64,000 nt of DNA, taken from positions 992,001 through 1,056,000 of the forward strand of contig NZ_JAUTAL010000001.1 of NCBI RefSeq assembly GCF_030818575.1, written 5' to 3'. Position 1 is the stretch's first letter, and each line of letters starts with the position of its first letter. Position numbers and translations under genes: made by a program. Of the stretch, positions 9,840 through 17,355 are shown in pieces. The notes beneath the pieces are model-generated. The model did not search any database and had not been told where the DNA came from. It saw nothing but the letters and a program-made list of their open reading frames with translations. This DNA is from Chryseobacterium camelliae. Lineage in GTDB: Bacteria > Bacteroidota > Bacteroidia > Flavobacteriales > Weeksellaceae.

Positions 9840-10583
9840 TTATTTAAGGATTTCTTTCAGAAACATCAATGTATGGTTCCAGGCTCTTTTGGCCATTACA
9901 GGATTATAGTCGGGGGATTTCGGGTCTGTAAACGTATGCTTGGAGTGCGCATAGGTAATGATCTGCCAGTCGGCATTTCCCTCATTCATCTCTTTTACCA
10001 GATTGTCATAATCTTCCCTGGAAACGCTCTGATCATCTGCCGGATGTTCCACCAGGATTTTTGCAGCTAATGGTCCGTTGGTTCTGGACTGGTCCTTGGC
10101 CAGGCTTCCGTGGATGGATACTGCACCTACAACAGGAAGTTTTCCCCTCGCAGATTCCAGGGCACCCGTACCTCCGAAGCAATAACCGATAACGGCAATT
10201 TTTTCAGGAATAGCCCCGTTTTTCTTCAGCTGTTCCAGTGCCAGACTGATCCTTTTCTGATAGGCTTCAAAATTCTGTTTGTAATATCCTGAAGTTTTCG
10301 CCGCTGCAGCATTGTCGGCAGGAACATTTCCTACACCGTAAATATCTGCGATAAATGCCACGTAGCCTTCTTTCTCAAGTTCCGTGGCTGCATTTCTGGC
10401 CTCATCGTCAATTCCTTTCCATGCAGGAAGGATAAGGACGCCCGGAAGCTTTTTTCCGGCATTGGATGTTACCAGTCCGCTGAGTTTCTGAGCACCGTCC
10501 TGGTAGTTTACAGTTTTAAGCTTCTGGCTGAATACAGTCCCTGAAGCCATCAAAATTCCGGCAAGTAAAATTGAACGTATCAT
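9840..10583 (-). CDS. secreted dienelactone hydrolase family protein
   Basis: A 247-residue alpha/beta hydrolase of the dienelactone hydrolase family with an N-terminal signal peptide (to about TVFSQ). The nucleophile is Cys135 in GYCFGG, as in true dienelactone hydrolases. The acid/base residues are likely in the EHPADDQSV region and the AHSKHTFTDP segment near the C-terminus. The conserved ILPAWKGIDDEA segment and DIYGVG are also present. Substrate unknown; in this family such exported enzymes are often generic esterases. A single gene, convergent with the lipoprotein gene and 30 bp downstream of the HAD hydrolase gene, with which it may be co-transcribed. Confidence 0.88.
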   Translation of the reverse strand: MIRSILLAGILMASGTVFSQKLKTVNYQDGAQKLSGLVTSNAGKKLPGVLILPAWKGIDDEARNAATELEKEGYVAFIADIYGVGNVPADNAAAAKTSGYYKQNFEAYQKRISLALEQLKKNGAIPEKIAVIGYCFGGTGALESARGKLPVVGAVSIHGSLAKDQSRTNGPLAAKILVEHPADDQSVSREDYDNLVKEMNEGNADWQIITYAHSKHTFTDPKSPDYNPVMAKRAWNHTLMFLKEILK

Positions 10584-10613
10584 ATAGGTAATTTGTGTGG
10601 GTTGATTGTATTG

Positions 10614-11231
10614 CTACTGATCAAATTTTACGCCTAAATCAATCAGTTCCTTTTCCAGGTCTGTTTCAGGCGTGATATGCACCGTATGGAAACCCAATGA
10701 CTTTGCGGTTTCTATATTTTTACCATTGTCATCTATAAACACGGATTCTTCTGCCTTGATCTGGTACCGGTCAAGAAGAAGATGCCATATTTTCGGGTCA
10801 GGCTTGATCAGCTTTTCCGTTCCGGAAACTACGATCTTGCCTTTAAAAAGCTTGAAGAAATCATAATTTTCCAGCGCATACGGAAATGTTTCATCAGACC
10901 AGTTGGTCAGTCCGAACAGTTCGTAATTCGTATTCGCAAGTTTTTTCAGAACTTCCACATTATGAGGGATGTCGCTTTTCAGCATTACCGGCCAGTTATC
11001 GTAATAAGCTCTGATTTCCTTTTCCCATTCAGGGAATTTTTTAATCTGGATTTCTGTGCCTTCAGCAAGCCTTCTCCCGCGGTCCTGTTCTTCGTTCCAT
11101 TCTGTCTGGGCGATGTTTTCCAGGAAATATTCCATCCTTTCATCATCGTTGAAATAGGTCTTAAAAAAATACCTTGGATTCCAGTCCATCAGGACTCCGC
11201 CAAAATCGAAAATAATGTTTTTGATTGCCAT
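10614..11231 (-). CDS. HAD superfamily hydrolase (subfamily IA)
   Basis: A 205-residue phosphatase-type HAD protein. Motif I is DFGGVLMDWN with nucleophile Asp9. A four-helix cap follows (MEYFLENIAQTEWNEEQDRGR), then motif II (LTNWS), the motif III Lys (EKLIKPDPKIW) and motif IV (VFIDDNGKN). Closest in layout to the YihX/alpha-D-glucose-1-phosphate phosphatase-like group. The substrate cannot be assigned. Upstream of the hydrolase gene in the same direction. Confidence 0.88.
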   Translation of the reverse strand: MAIKNIIFDFGGVLMDWNPRYFFKTYFNDDERMEYFLENIAQTEWNEEQDRGRRLAEGTEIQIKKFPEWEKEIRAYYDNWPVMLKSDIPHNVEVLKKLANTNYELFGLTNWSDETFPYALENYDFFKLFKGKIVVSGTEKLIKPDPKIWHLLLDRYQIKAEESVFIDDNGKNIETAKSLGFHTVHITPETDLEKELIDLGVKFDQ

Positions 11232-11260
11232 AATTGTTTTTATTAATCTGTTGTGTTTTT

Positions 11261-11689
11261 TTATTGCTTGTAAAACCTGTACTGCCCGTCTTCATACCGT
11301 GCATGGATATGGTGCAGGCCGTTGGTGAGTATAATTTCTTCCGCCCCGATGATTGAATTGTACCGGGCGGTCTGCTCAAATGTTTTTTCCGTTAATTTAA
11401 CCTGGGGTGCCTTACATTCCACCAGGATCTTGGGCTGTGTTTTTTCGGTTACCATAAGGTCTATTCTCTTGGTGAGTCCGTTCAAAATAATCTTTTTCTC
11501 CGTAATCAGTGCCGAAGCGGCATAAGATTTTACGGTAAGGTAATAATGGATCCAGTGCTGGCGCACCCATTCTTCAGGAGTAAGCAAAAGGTAGGTTTTC
11601 CGGATGGGATCATAAATAAAAAACTTATCTTTGTCCTGCTTGAATTTAAAATCAAAAGTTTCCTGAAAATTCAGTTTTGGAAGTTCCAT
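11261..11689 (-). CDS. HsdR N-terminal-type nuclease-domain protein
   Basis: A 142-residue stand-alone protein resembling the N-terminal domain of type I restriction subunit R. The pattern is TPEEWVRQHWIHYYL, then LNGLTKRIDLMVTEKTQPKILVECKAPQV, which carries the D...ExK core of a PD-(D/E)xK nuclease, and then an EQTARYNSIIGAEEIILTNG segment. The start at 11689 (MELPKLNFQ) is chosen; the longer in-frame start at 11722 would overlap the divergent holA gene. In Flavobacteriia a gene of this kind is commonly paired with holA. Only 7 bp separate the two start codons. Role unknown; perhaps DNA repair rather than restriction, since no HsdM/HsdS or helicase domain is present. Confidence 0.75.
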   Translation of the reverse strand: MELPKLNFQETFDFKFKQDKDKFFIYDPIRKTYLLLTPEEWVRQHWIHYYLTVKSYAASALITEKKIILNGLTKRIDLMVTEKTQPKILVECKAPQVKLTEKTFEQTARYNSIIGAEEIILTNGLHHIHARYEDGQYRFYKQ

Positions 11690-11696
11690 TAATACG

Positions 11697-12734
11697 ATGA
11701 AAGAATTAGATTTAATCCTCAAAAATATTAAAAATAAAGAAGTTTTACCGATTTATTTTTTTCACGGAGAAGAGCCTTACTTTATTGATGTCGCTGTGAA
11801 AGCTCTGGAACACGACTTTCTTACCGAAGATGAAAAAGCATTTAACCAGACCGTAGTCTATGGAAAAGATACGTCCTACCAGGACATCCTTTCACTCGCC
11901 AGGCAGTTTCCCATGATGGGGGATAAGCAGGTAATCATTGTGAAGGAAGCCCAGGACCTGAGGCTGAACGATGAAGAAAACAGGATCCTGGAAGCCTATG
12001 CGGAAAACCCCGTTCCTTCCACCGTACTCGTATTCGCCCACAAGCACAAAAAACTCGACAGCCGTAAGAAAGCGGCCAAAGCCCTGGACAAAGCCAAAGC
12101 ACTCTTCCTCAGTGAATCAATAAAGGAAAACAACCTTCCGAAATGGATTGCCGATGAATGCACAAAGCTGAACATCAAAACCGCCCCGAATATCGCTCAC
12201 CTCCTTGCAGAATATATGGGGAACAACCTTTCCAGGATTGCCAATGAGCTGAATAAAATGAAGATCATCGTGAAAGAAGGACAGGTGCTGGACGGAACCA
12301 TCGTTGAAAACCACATCGGGATCAGTAAGGAATACAATATTTTCGAGCTTCAGAAAGCTTTAGGTACCAAAAATGCCAATGCCGCATTCCGGATTGCTTA
12401 CTTTATGGGGAAAAACCCGAAAAATAATCCTTTCGTCATGATGCTGTCCAGCCTTTACAATTATTTTTCCAATGTCATCATCTACCAGACCATGACCGGG
12501 CAGCCGCAACAGGCCATTGCTTCCGAAATGGGAGTCCATCCTTATTTCATCAAGGATTATGCAGAATCTGCCAGGCTGTATCCTCTGAAACACGCAACGA
12601 GGGTTATCTCTATTTTACGGGAGTTCGATATGAAAGGGAAGGGCCTCGGTGCCGTGAACATGACGGAAGCGGAGCTCATCAAGGAGCTTGTGTATAAGAT
12701 TATTCATGTGGATAAGATTAAGATGAAAGTGTAG
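11697..12734 (+). CDS. holA: DNA polymerase III subunit delta
   Basis: Clamp-loader subunit that opens the beta clamp at the replication fork; 345 residues, normal for the family. The N-terminal AAA+-like domain begins IKNKEVLPIYFFHGEEPYFIDVAVKAL. The beta-interacting segment lies around FNQTVVYGKD. It continues with FPMMGDKQVIIVKEAQDLR, the KAKALFLSESIKENNLPKWIADECTKL region and the C-terminal collar domain. No Walker A is present, as expected for delta. Divergent from the HsdR-N-like gene, with overlapping promoter regions. Confidence 0.93.
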   Translation: MKELDLILKNIKNKEVLPIYFFHGEEPYFIDVAVKALEHDFLTEDEKAFNQTVVYGKDTSYQDILSLARQFPMMGDKQVIIVKEAQDLRLNDEENRILEAYAENPVPSTVLVFAHKHKKLDSRKKAAKALDKAKALFLSESIKENNLPKWIADECTKLNIKTAPNIAHLLAEYMGNNLSRIANELNKMKIIVKEGQVLDGTIVENHIGISKEYNIFELQKALGTKNANAAFRIAYFMGKNPKNNPFVMMLSSLYNYFSNVIIYQTMTGQPQQAIASEMGVHPYFIKDYAESARLYPLKHATRVISILREFDMKGKGLGAVNMTEAELIKELVYKIIHVDKIKMKV

Positions 12735-12740
12735 GAGTAG

Positions 12741-12810
12741 TCAAGAGCCAGGAGTCAAGAGTCAAGAGCCAAGAACCAAGAGCCAAGAATCAAGAACCAA
12801 GAGTCAAGAT
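12741..12810. repeat. ten tandem heptanucleotide repeats
   Basis: Exactly ten 7-bp units of consensus YCAAGAR (TCAAGAG, CCAAGAA, CCAGGAG and variants) directly follow holA. The unit is related to the YCAAAAT heptads 240 bp further on and, inverted, to the array at 5.44 kb. Confidence 0.85.
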
Positions 12811-12884
12811 TTTAGATTAAAGATGATAGACGGATAGATGATGGACCGTATACTTTGATTTTAAATTTTGGCTTTTTAATTTTA

Positions 12885-13322
12885 GATATCAAAATCGTAT
12901 TATTTTTCTTCTTTTCTTTTGTCTCTAAATTGAAGATTCAATGCGCCTCGCTCTTCGGACAGAAGAATTTTCTTAACGTTCGCAGCTTTTATTTTCTTAA
13001 CGCCTTCCTTTCCTAGGTCGTAGTTTATTGCCTGCTATTCAATATTCGTCAAGATTCAAAATCCAAAATCCAAAATTTAAAATTTATAATCTAAAATTCA
13101 AAATTACATTCCTTTGCTTTCTTTGGTCGTAGTTTATTGCCTGCTATTCAATATTCGTCAAGATTCAAAATCCATCATTCAAAATCTAAAATTTAAAATT
13201 TAAAATCTAAAATTCAAAATCACATTCCTCTGCTTTCTTTGGTCGTAGTTTATTGCCTGCTATTCAATATTCGTCAAGATTCAAAATCCAAAATCCAAAA
13301 TCTAAAATTTAAAATTTAAAAC
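12885..13322. repeat. dispersed repeat with three heptad blocks
   Basis: Fills most of the 700-bp holA-trxB gap. A roughly 40-bp block beginning GGTCGTAGTTTATTGCCTGC recurs at 13016, 13125 and 13241. Each copy is followed by heptads of consensus YYAAAAT: 8 units at 13049-13104, 9 at 13158-13220 and 7 at 13274-13322. The 5' part, with TTCTTAACG and a CTTCGGACAGAAG block, matches the complement of the 5.5-kb repeat. No gene is seen here. Confidence 0.8.
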
Positions 13323-13437
13323 CTCCATTGACAGCAAACATATCTCATATTGACAACTATCATTAAAATAACTTTAAATAAAGGATAAAAATTCCGAAAT
13401 TAGCGGCCTGAATTTAAATCTTTTTGACAAAGACATT

Positions 13438-14379
13438 ATGGAGCAAAACATTTTAGATTGTGTGATCATAGGATCGGGACCTTCCGGTTTTACAGCAGCC
13501 ATTTATGCGGCAAGAGCAGACCTGAAACCTGAATTGTATACAGGCCTGGAGCCGGGCGGACAGCTGACCACCACTACAGAAGTTGAAAATTTCCCTGGAT
13601 ATCCAGCCGGCATTACCGGCCCTGAAATGATGATGGATTTGCAGAAGCAGGCAGAAAGATTTGATACCAAAATACATTACGAAATGATTACCAGAGCGGA
13701 ATTCTCCAAAGAAGTAGGAGGGATCCACAAGGTATACGCAGGAAATAAAGAAATCCTGGCCAGAACGGTAATTATCTCTACCGGCGCTACAGCCAAATAT
13801 CTCGGACTGGATGATGAAAAGAAATATGCTGGAGGAGGGGTTTCCGCCTGTGCTACCTGCGACGGATTTTTCTACAGAGGAAAAGATGTAGTTGTGGTAG
13901 GTGCTGGAGATACTGCCGCAGAAGAGGCAACATACCTGTCCAAACTGTGCAATAAAGTAACGATGCTGGTAAGGAAAGATGTTTTCAGGGCTTCAAAAAC
14001 CATGGTGCACCGTGTTGAGAATACCCCGAATATTGAGGTGAAATTCAACCATGAACTGATCGGGATTGAAGGAGAAAACAACCTGGTGGAACGAGCCATC
14101 GTGATCGATAACCAGACACAGCAGGTTTCTACCATCAGTGTAGATGGTATCTTCATCGCCATCGGTCACAAACCGAATACCGATGTTTTTGCCGGACAGA
14201 TTGACCTGGATGAAAACGGATACATCGTGACAGAAAAAGGAACGGCAAAAACCAACCTTCCGGGAGTTTTTGCTGCAGGAGACGTTCAGGACCATATCTA
14301 CAGACAAGCCATTACGGCAGCCGGAAGCGGATGTATGGCGGCGATGGATGCTGAAAAATATTTAGGCGAATTGGAGTAA
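13438..14379 (+). CDS. trxB: thioredoxin-disulfide reductase
   Basis: NADPH-dependent flavoenzyme that reduces thioredoxin; cytoplasmic; 313 residues, normal length. The FAD Rossmann motif is GSGPSGFTAAIYAARA, followed by GLEPGGQLTTTTEVENFPG. The redox pair is Cys138-Ala-Thr-Cys141. The NADPH motif is GAGDTAAEEATYLS and the closing FAD motif is GVFAAGDVQDHIYRQA. A terminator hairpin follows after about 25 nt. Upstream DNA is the heptad-repeat locus. Confidence 0.96.
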   Translation: MEQNILDCVIIGSGPSGFTAAIYAARADLKPELYTGLEPGGQLTTTTEVENFPGYPAGITGPEMMMDLQKQAERFDTKIHYEMITRAEFSKEVGGIHKVYAGNKEILARTVIISTGATAKYLGLDDEKKYAGGGVSACATCDGFFYRGKDVVVVGAGDTAAEEATYLSKLCNKVTMLVRKDVFRASKTMVHRVENTPNIEVKFNHELIGIEGENNLVERAIVIDNQTQQVSTISVDGIFIAIGHKPNTDVFAGQIDLDENGYIVTEKGTAKTNLPGVFAAGDVQDHIYRQAITAAGSGCMAAMDAEKYLGELE

Positions 14380-14404
14380 TACATGCTCTCTTGATATACA
14401 AGAT

Positions 14405-14433
14405 AGGCTGCTTTTTGAAAAGCGGCCTTTTTT
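14405..14433 (+). terminator. trxB terminator
   Basis: Stem AGGCTGCTTTT / AAAAGCGGCCT, with one G-T pair, is followed by a T-rich tail about 25 nt after the trxB stop. Confidence 0.8.
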
Positions 14434-14440
14434 CTTCTCA

Positions 14441-15193
14441 AACCTCATAGGTTTTTAAAACCTATGAGGTTTTCCCGTAGCAGCAAAATTTAAGACGACA
14501 GCAGAGGTAGGTGCAGGATAAAAATAGTGATGAAAACATCTGTTCTTTCCTCTCTAAACCTTCAAGGGTTTTAAAACCTTGAAGGTTTCCCAACTAGAGA
14601 TCAACTATTTCTAAACCTAACGGGTTTTGGAAACCCGTTAGGTTTTTTCACCACAAATTAAGCCTGTAAAGGTTAAATACCGAATACACATTTCATCAGC
14701 AAAACTCCACCCTTTACTTTATCAATCTCTTTTGTCCAGGATATAAAAAAAAAACCTGCGTAATCTGCACCATCAACGAGCAAAAAAATGAAATGATCTG
14801 ATATGCATTCAAACCTCATAGGTTTTAAAAACCTATGAGGTTTTCCCATCGCAGCAAAATTTAAGACGACAGCAGAGGTATGTGCAGGATAAAAATGATG
14901 ATGAAAACATCTGTTCTTTCCTCTCTAAACCTTCAAGGTTTCCATTAGAGATCATCTATTTCTAAACCTAACGGGTTTTGGAAACCCGTTAGGTTTTTTT
15001 TACCACAAATTAAGCCTGTAAAGTTTAAATACCGAATACACATTTCATCAGCAAAACTCCGCCCTTTACTTTATCAATCTCCTTTGTCCAGGATACAAAT
15101 AAAAAATCTGCGTAATCTGCACCATCAGCGAGCAAAAAATAAAATGATCTGACAGGCATTCAAACCTCATAGGTTTTTAAAACCTATGAGGTT
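14441..15193. repeat. tandem array of 31-nt nested palindromes
   Basis: Three types of palindrome, each exactly 31 nt, recur in order. P1 (arm AACCTCATAGGTT) is at 14441-14471, 14812-14842 and 15163-15193. P2 (arm AACCTTCAAGGGTT) is at 14557-14587. P3 (arm AACCTAACGGGTT) is at 14614-14644 and 14965-14995. Each arm is itself a mini-palindrome (AACC...GGTT). The P1-P3 block is duplicated with period about 371 then 351 bp. In the second copy P2 has collapsed to one 13-nt arm (14928-14940). In the third copy P1 is joined to the sequence that follows P3 elsewhere, as expected from recombination between palindromes. The unique DNA between is conserved but non-coding. Confidence 0.85.
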
Positions 15194-15266
15194 TTTTTCA
15201 CCACAAGATAAGCCTGTACAGATAAAATGAAGGACAATCTCCATCCGCAAACCCTCACCTTTCGCA

Positions 15267-15829
15267 TTATTCACCTTCTTCGTACTCTTCACCCTCTTTA
15301 CTTTCTAAAAAAGCCTTCCTCCGTTCCAGAATTATAAACCCGGCATCCAGCATCTTCATCAGATGGATATAGGGTCCCACCATATTCTTTTCCGGTCCGC
15401 AGCGGTAGGCGCCGAGGGAAAAGTAGACCATCCCGCCCAGGAAATAATCAAATTCCTTGACTTTATAATCGATGAAAGCGGAATGAAAAACCAGCAGGGG
15501 ATTTTGGTATTCTGAATCGGAAAGAAAGCCCTGCATGATTGGGGATGAGGTTTCAGCTGAATTCCTGACCATCCATTTTTTGCTTTCATCCGAAGAAAAT
15601 ACCCGGCACGGATGAATGATCGCATCGACTGGTGGAAATGGACCATCACGGAAAGGTCTTCATTGATCCAGTCTCTTTTCTGTACGGCATACTGCATGAT
15701 GGTGTTCAAAAGGTCTTTGGCTGTGGTGAGGTCAACAGATTGGAAGAAATGTTCCATCATTTTCAGGCTGGAATGCTTTTTAGGGCTTGGTTTCAGCCGG
15801 GATTGTAAATCTGTGGTTTCTTTTTTCAT
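15267..15829 (-). pseudogene. conserved hypothetical gene with one frameshift
   Basis: Two overlapping reading frames form one protein of about 187 residues. The N-terminal half (MKKETTDLQSRLKPSPKK ... VMVHFHQSMRSFIRAGYF) continues in the other frame as SSDESKKWMVRNSAETSSPI ... LGGMVYFSLGAYRCGPEKN, ending in an acidic EEGE tail. Adding one T in the T4 run (plus-strand A run at 15596-15599) restores the frame. Family not recognised. A real disruption or a homopolymer sequencing error are both possible. It lies downstream of the palindrome array, convergent with trxB. Confidence 0.6.
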
Positions 15830-16104
15830 ACTATGTTTTTTTTGTGTTGATGAGGTTCCGGTTGTGCATAGGAATTCCCGGAACGGTTTGTTTTTATTAA
15901 CTGTTCTTTTGTAACGGCAAACTTAAAAGCAAGTTATTGATGTTTTAAAAAGCTTTCCTGATGCCCATTGGCGGAGAAAATAACCGGGTAACCAAAGGAT
16001 CAAAAGCAGTGGCCTCCGGGCACCGGAAAGCATAAGACATACACGGCTGCAAGCCGGTACATCCTAAAAAACACACTTAACACTTATATAACACTCTATC
16101 GTTG

Positions 16105-16306
16105 AGAAGGATCGGCTTAGAATATTTGTAGATACAGCGGACTGCATGAAATAAAAACGGCGTGGAGTTCTACAATATCTAAACTGAGGTACTGGTATAC
16201 CTTGACACAGATAAGAGAACTCACGCCTAGGTCGTGAGCTTCCTGCTTATCGTCTCGTGTCAAAAAATTACCAGTTTTCAGTTTGAGATTCTAAGCAATA
16301 GCTTCT
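16105..16306 (-). ncRNA. long structured RNA, 6S RNA-like
   Basis: About 52 nested base pairs can be drawn by eye. Outer stem AGAAG/CTTCT (16105-16109 with 16302-16306), a symmetric 5x5 internal loop, then GCTTAGAAT/ATTCTAAGC (16115-16123 with 16288-16296). Inside are a short hairpin (16126-16132 with 16169-16175) and a long arm made of five stacked helices (16181-16186/16279-16284, 16191-16197/16269-16275, 16202-16208/16257-16263, 16211-16215/16246-16250, 16220-16225/16233-16238). Inside the 5x5 loop the length is 182 nt, the size of 6S RNA, and a Flavobacteria-type 6S class is known. Minus strand is preferred because a TAnnTTTG promoter (TAATTTTG, 16333-16326) lies just upstream. A retron-like RNA is an alternative on the plus strand, but no reverse transcriptase gene is present. 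Confidence 0.65.
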
Positions 16307-16325
16307 TTTGTTCGTTGAAGTATCG

Positions 16326-16349
16326 CAAAATTACATCTTTAGATGTAAT
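16326..16349 (-). promoter_or_regulatory. promoter of the structured RNA overlapped by a palindrome
   Basis: Minus-strand -7 element TAATTTTG (16333-16326) with an upstream TTTG at 16360-16357. A perfect palindrome with 9-bp arms (ATTACATCT-TT-AGATGTAAT, 16330-16349) overlaps the -7 element. It is a plausible operator for the nearby XRE protein. Confidence 0.45.
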
Positions 16350-16379
16350 GATTTAGCAAATATAAGTAAAAATAATATC

Positions 16380-16397
16380 GTAATGCAAGTGCATTAC
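16380..16397. promoter_or_regulatory. palindrome upstream of XRE gene
   Basis: GTAATGCA-AG-TGCATTAC, 8-bp perfect arms, lies 33 bp before the ATG at 16430. Its centre is 49 bp from that of the palindrome at 16330-16349. Likely site for autoregulation by the XRE protein. Confidence 0.45.
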
Positions 16398-16429
16398 AAA
16401 TAATTCTAATTATTTTACAAAATTGCTGT

Positions 16430-16678
16430 ATGGCAAGATTAAGCGAAGAAGATAAAGTGTTAAGAATTCAGATTGCAAAACGCTTAAAATCTTTGAGAGA
16501 GAACTCAGGAGATATTCAAGCAAAGTTTGCCACTGAAAATGAAATGGACCGTCAACTTTTGAATAGTTGGGAGAATACCAACAATGACAGAGGTATGACT
16601 ATTTATAGTATAAATAGAATTTGCAAAATCATCAATATAACATTGAAAGACTTTTTTGATGACCCACTATTTAAATAG
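16430..16678 (+). CDS. XRE-family HTH regulator (small)
   Basis: An 82-residue protein consisting almost only of a helix-turn-helix domain: IAKRLKSLRENSGDIQAKFA, then DRQLLNSWENTNNDRGMTIY and SINRICKIINITLKDFF. It has the length and form of a stand-alone Cro-like repressor or antitoxin-like regulator. The upstream spacer holds two palindromes and faces the structured RNA, so it may control both. No toxin partner is visible; the next gene is a broken XRE copy. Confidence 0.75.
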   Translation: MARLSEEDKVLRIQIAKRLKSLRENSGDIQAKFATENEMDRQLLNSWENTNNDRGMTIYSINRICKIINITLKDFFDDPLFK

Positions 16679-16757
16679 GTCCTGAAAACAACTAAGATCT
16701 TTTTAGGTTTGATATTTCCAAATAGCTTTCTCATGATTTTTTAGAAAAAATCTATAT

Positions 16758-16993
16758 ATGACTGAAAAGGATAATTTGTTATTAAGGCTTGGAAATCATG
16801 TTCGTAAACTTAGAAAGGAAAGGCTTAAGTCAAGATATAGTTGTGGCAAACAGTTCTACATGGGCTAAAGCAAAGCTCAATGATATAGAAAACAGAAAAA
16901 CAAATCCGGAATTTACCACTATAAGATTTAGTTAAAGGCTTAGGTATTTTACCTGTTGAGCTTTTAAGATATGATTTTAATGAAAAAAATTAG
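16758..16993 (+). pseudogene. broken XRE-family regulator
   Basis: Starts MTEKDNLLLRLGNHVRKLRK and then loses the frame. In another frame it continues QDIVVANSSTWAKAKLNDIE and NRKTNPEFTTIR, and after a further shift it ends KGLGILPVELLRYDFNEKN. This is the layout of a Cro/CI HTH protein with at least two frame disruptions. Probably a decayed paralogue of a regulator like the one at 16430. Confidence 0.6.
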
Positions 16994-17054
16994 TGAATAA
17001 ATTTCTATAAACAGGCTTAAATATACTCAGCCCAAAATCAAACAGCCTTACCAT

Positions 17055-17125
17055 CAAAACAAAACCCTCCGGGCAGGGAGGGTCAATAACTTAAACTTTA
17101 AATAAAACCACGGAATGAAGTCGTG
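17055..17125 (-). ncRNA. candidate small RNA with own promoter and terminator
   Basis: On the minus strand, TTG (17160-17158), an 18-nt spacer and TATCTTTG (17139-17132) fit the Bacteroidetes promoter consensus well. About 60 nt downstream is a terminator: ACCCTCC/GGAGGGT stem (17064-17070 with 17077-17083), 6-nt loop, then TTTTGTTTTG. No gene follows in that direction, so a roughly 70-nt orphan transcript is predicted. The rest of the 16994-17355 gap shows nothing else. Confidence 0.45.
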
Positions 17126-17355
17126 ATGATGCAAAGATAGCAGAGATAATGATACCGCAACATCCGTAAAAACCCGGATATTTTAAGCGTACTTTTTATC
17201 TCATACGTTCATTGTGCCGCCAATATTTCTACAAAACCGGTAATGCTTCGTTTGAATTTTATAAACTTCTGTTTGAATTCTATATCATGGTTAATCCTGA
17301 TGTTTTTTAATTTAGTAGGATCTTATACACACATAAACAATTAAAAATCAAAGTG

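Noticed and set aside
12741..13322. CRISPR array at the heptad or 110-bp repeats
   Set aside because: Units are 7 bp or about 110 bp, without uniform 24-47-bp repeats and unique equal spacers, and no cas genes are near.
14441..15193. CRISPR array at the palindrome array
   Set aside because: Repeats are palindromes of three different sequences, spacing is irregular, and the sequence between is itself repeated.
16105..16306. Retron ncRNA (outer repeats, short hairpin, long hairpin)
   Set aside because: The order fits on the plus strand, but no reverse transcriptase gene occurs in the window, and size and promoter fit 6S-like RNA better.
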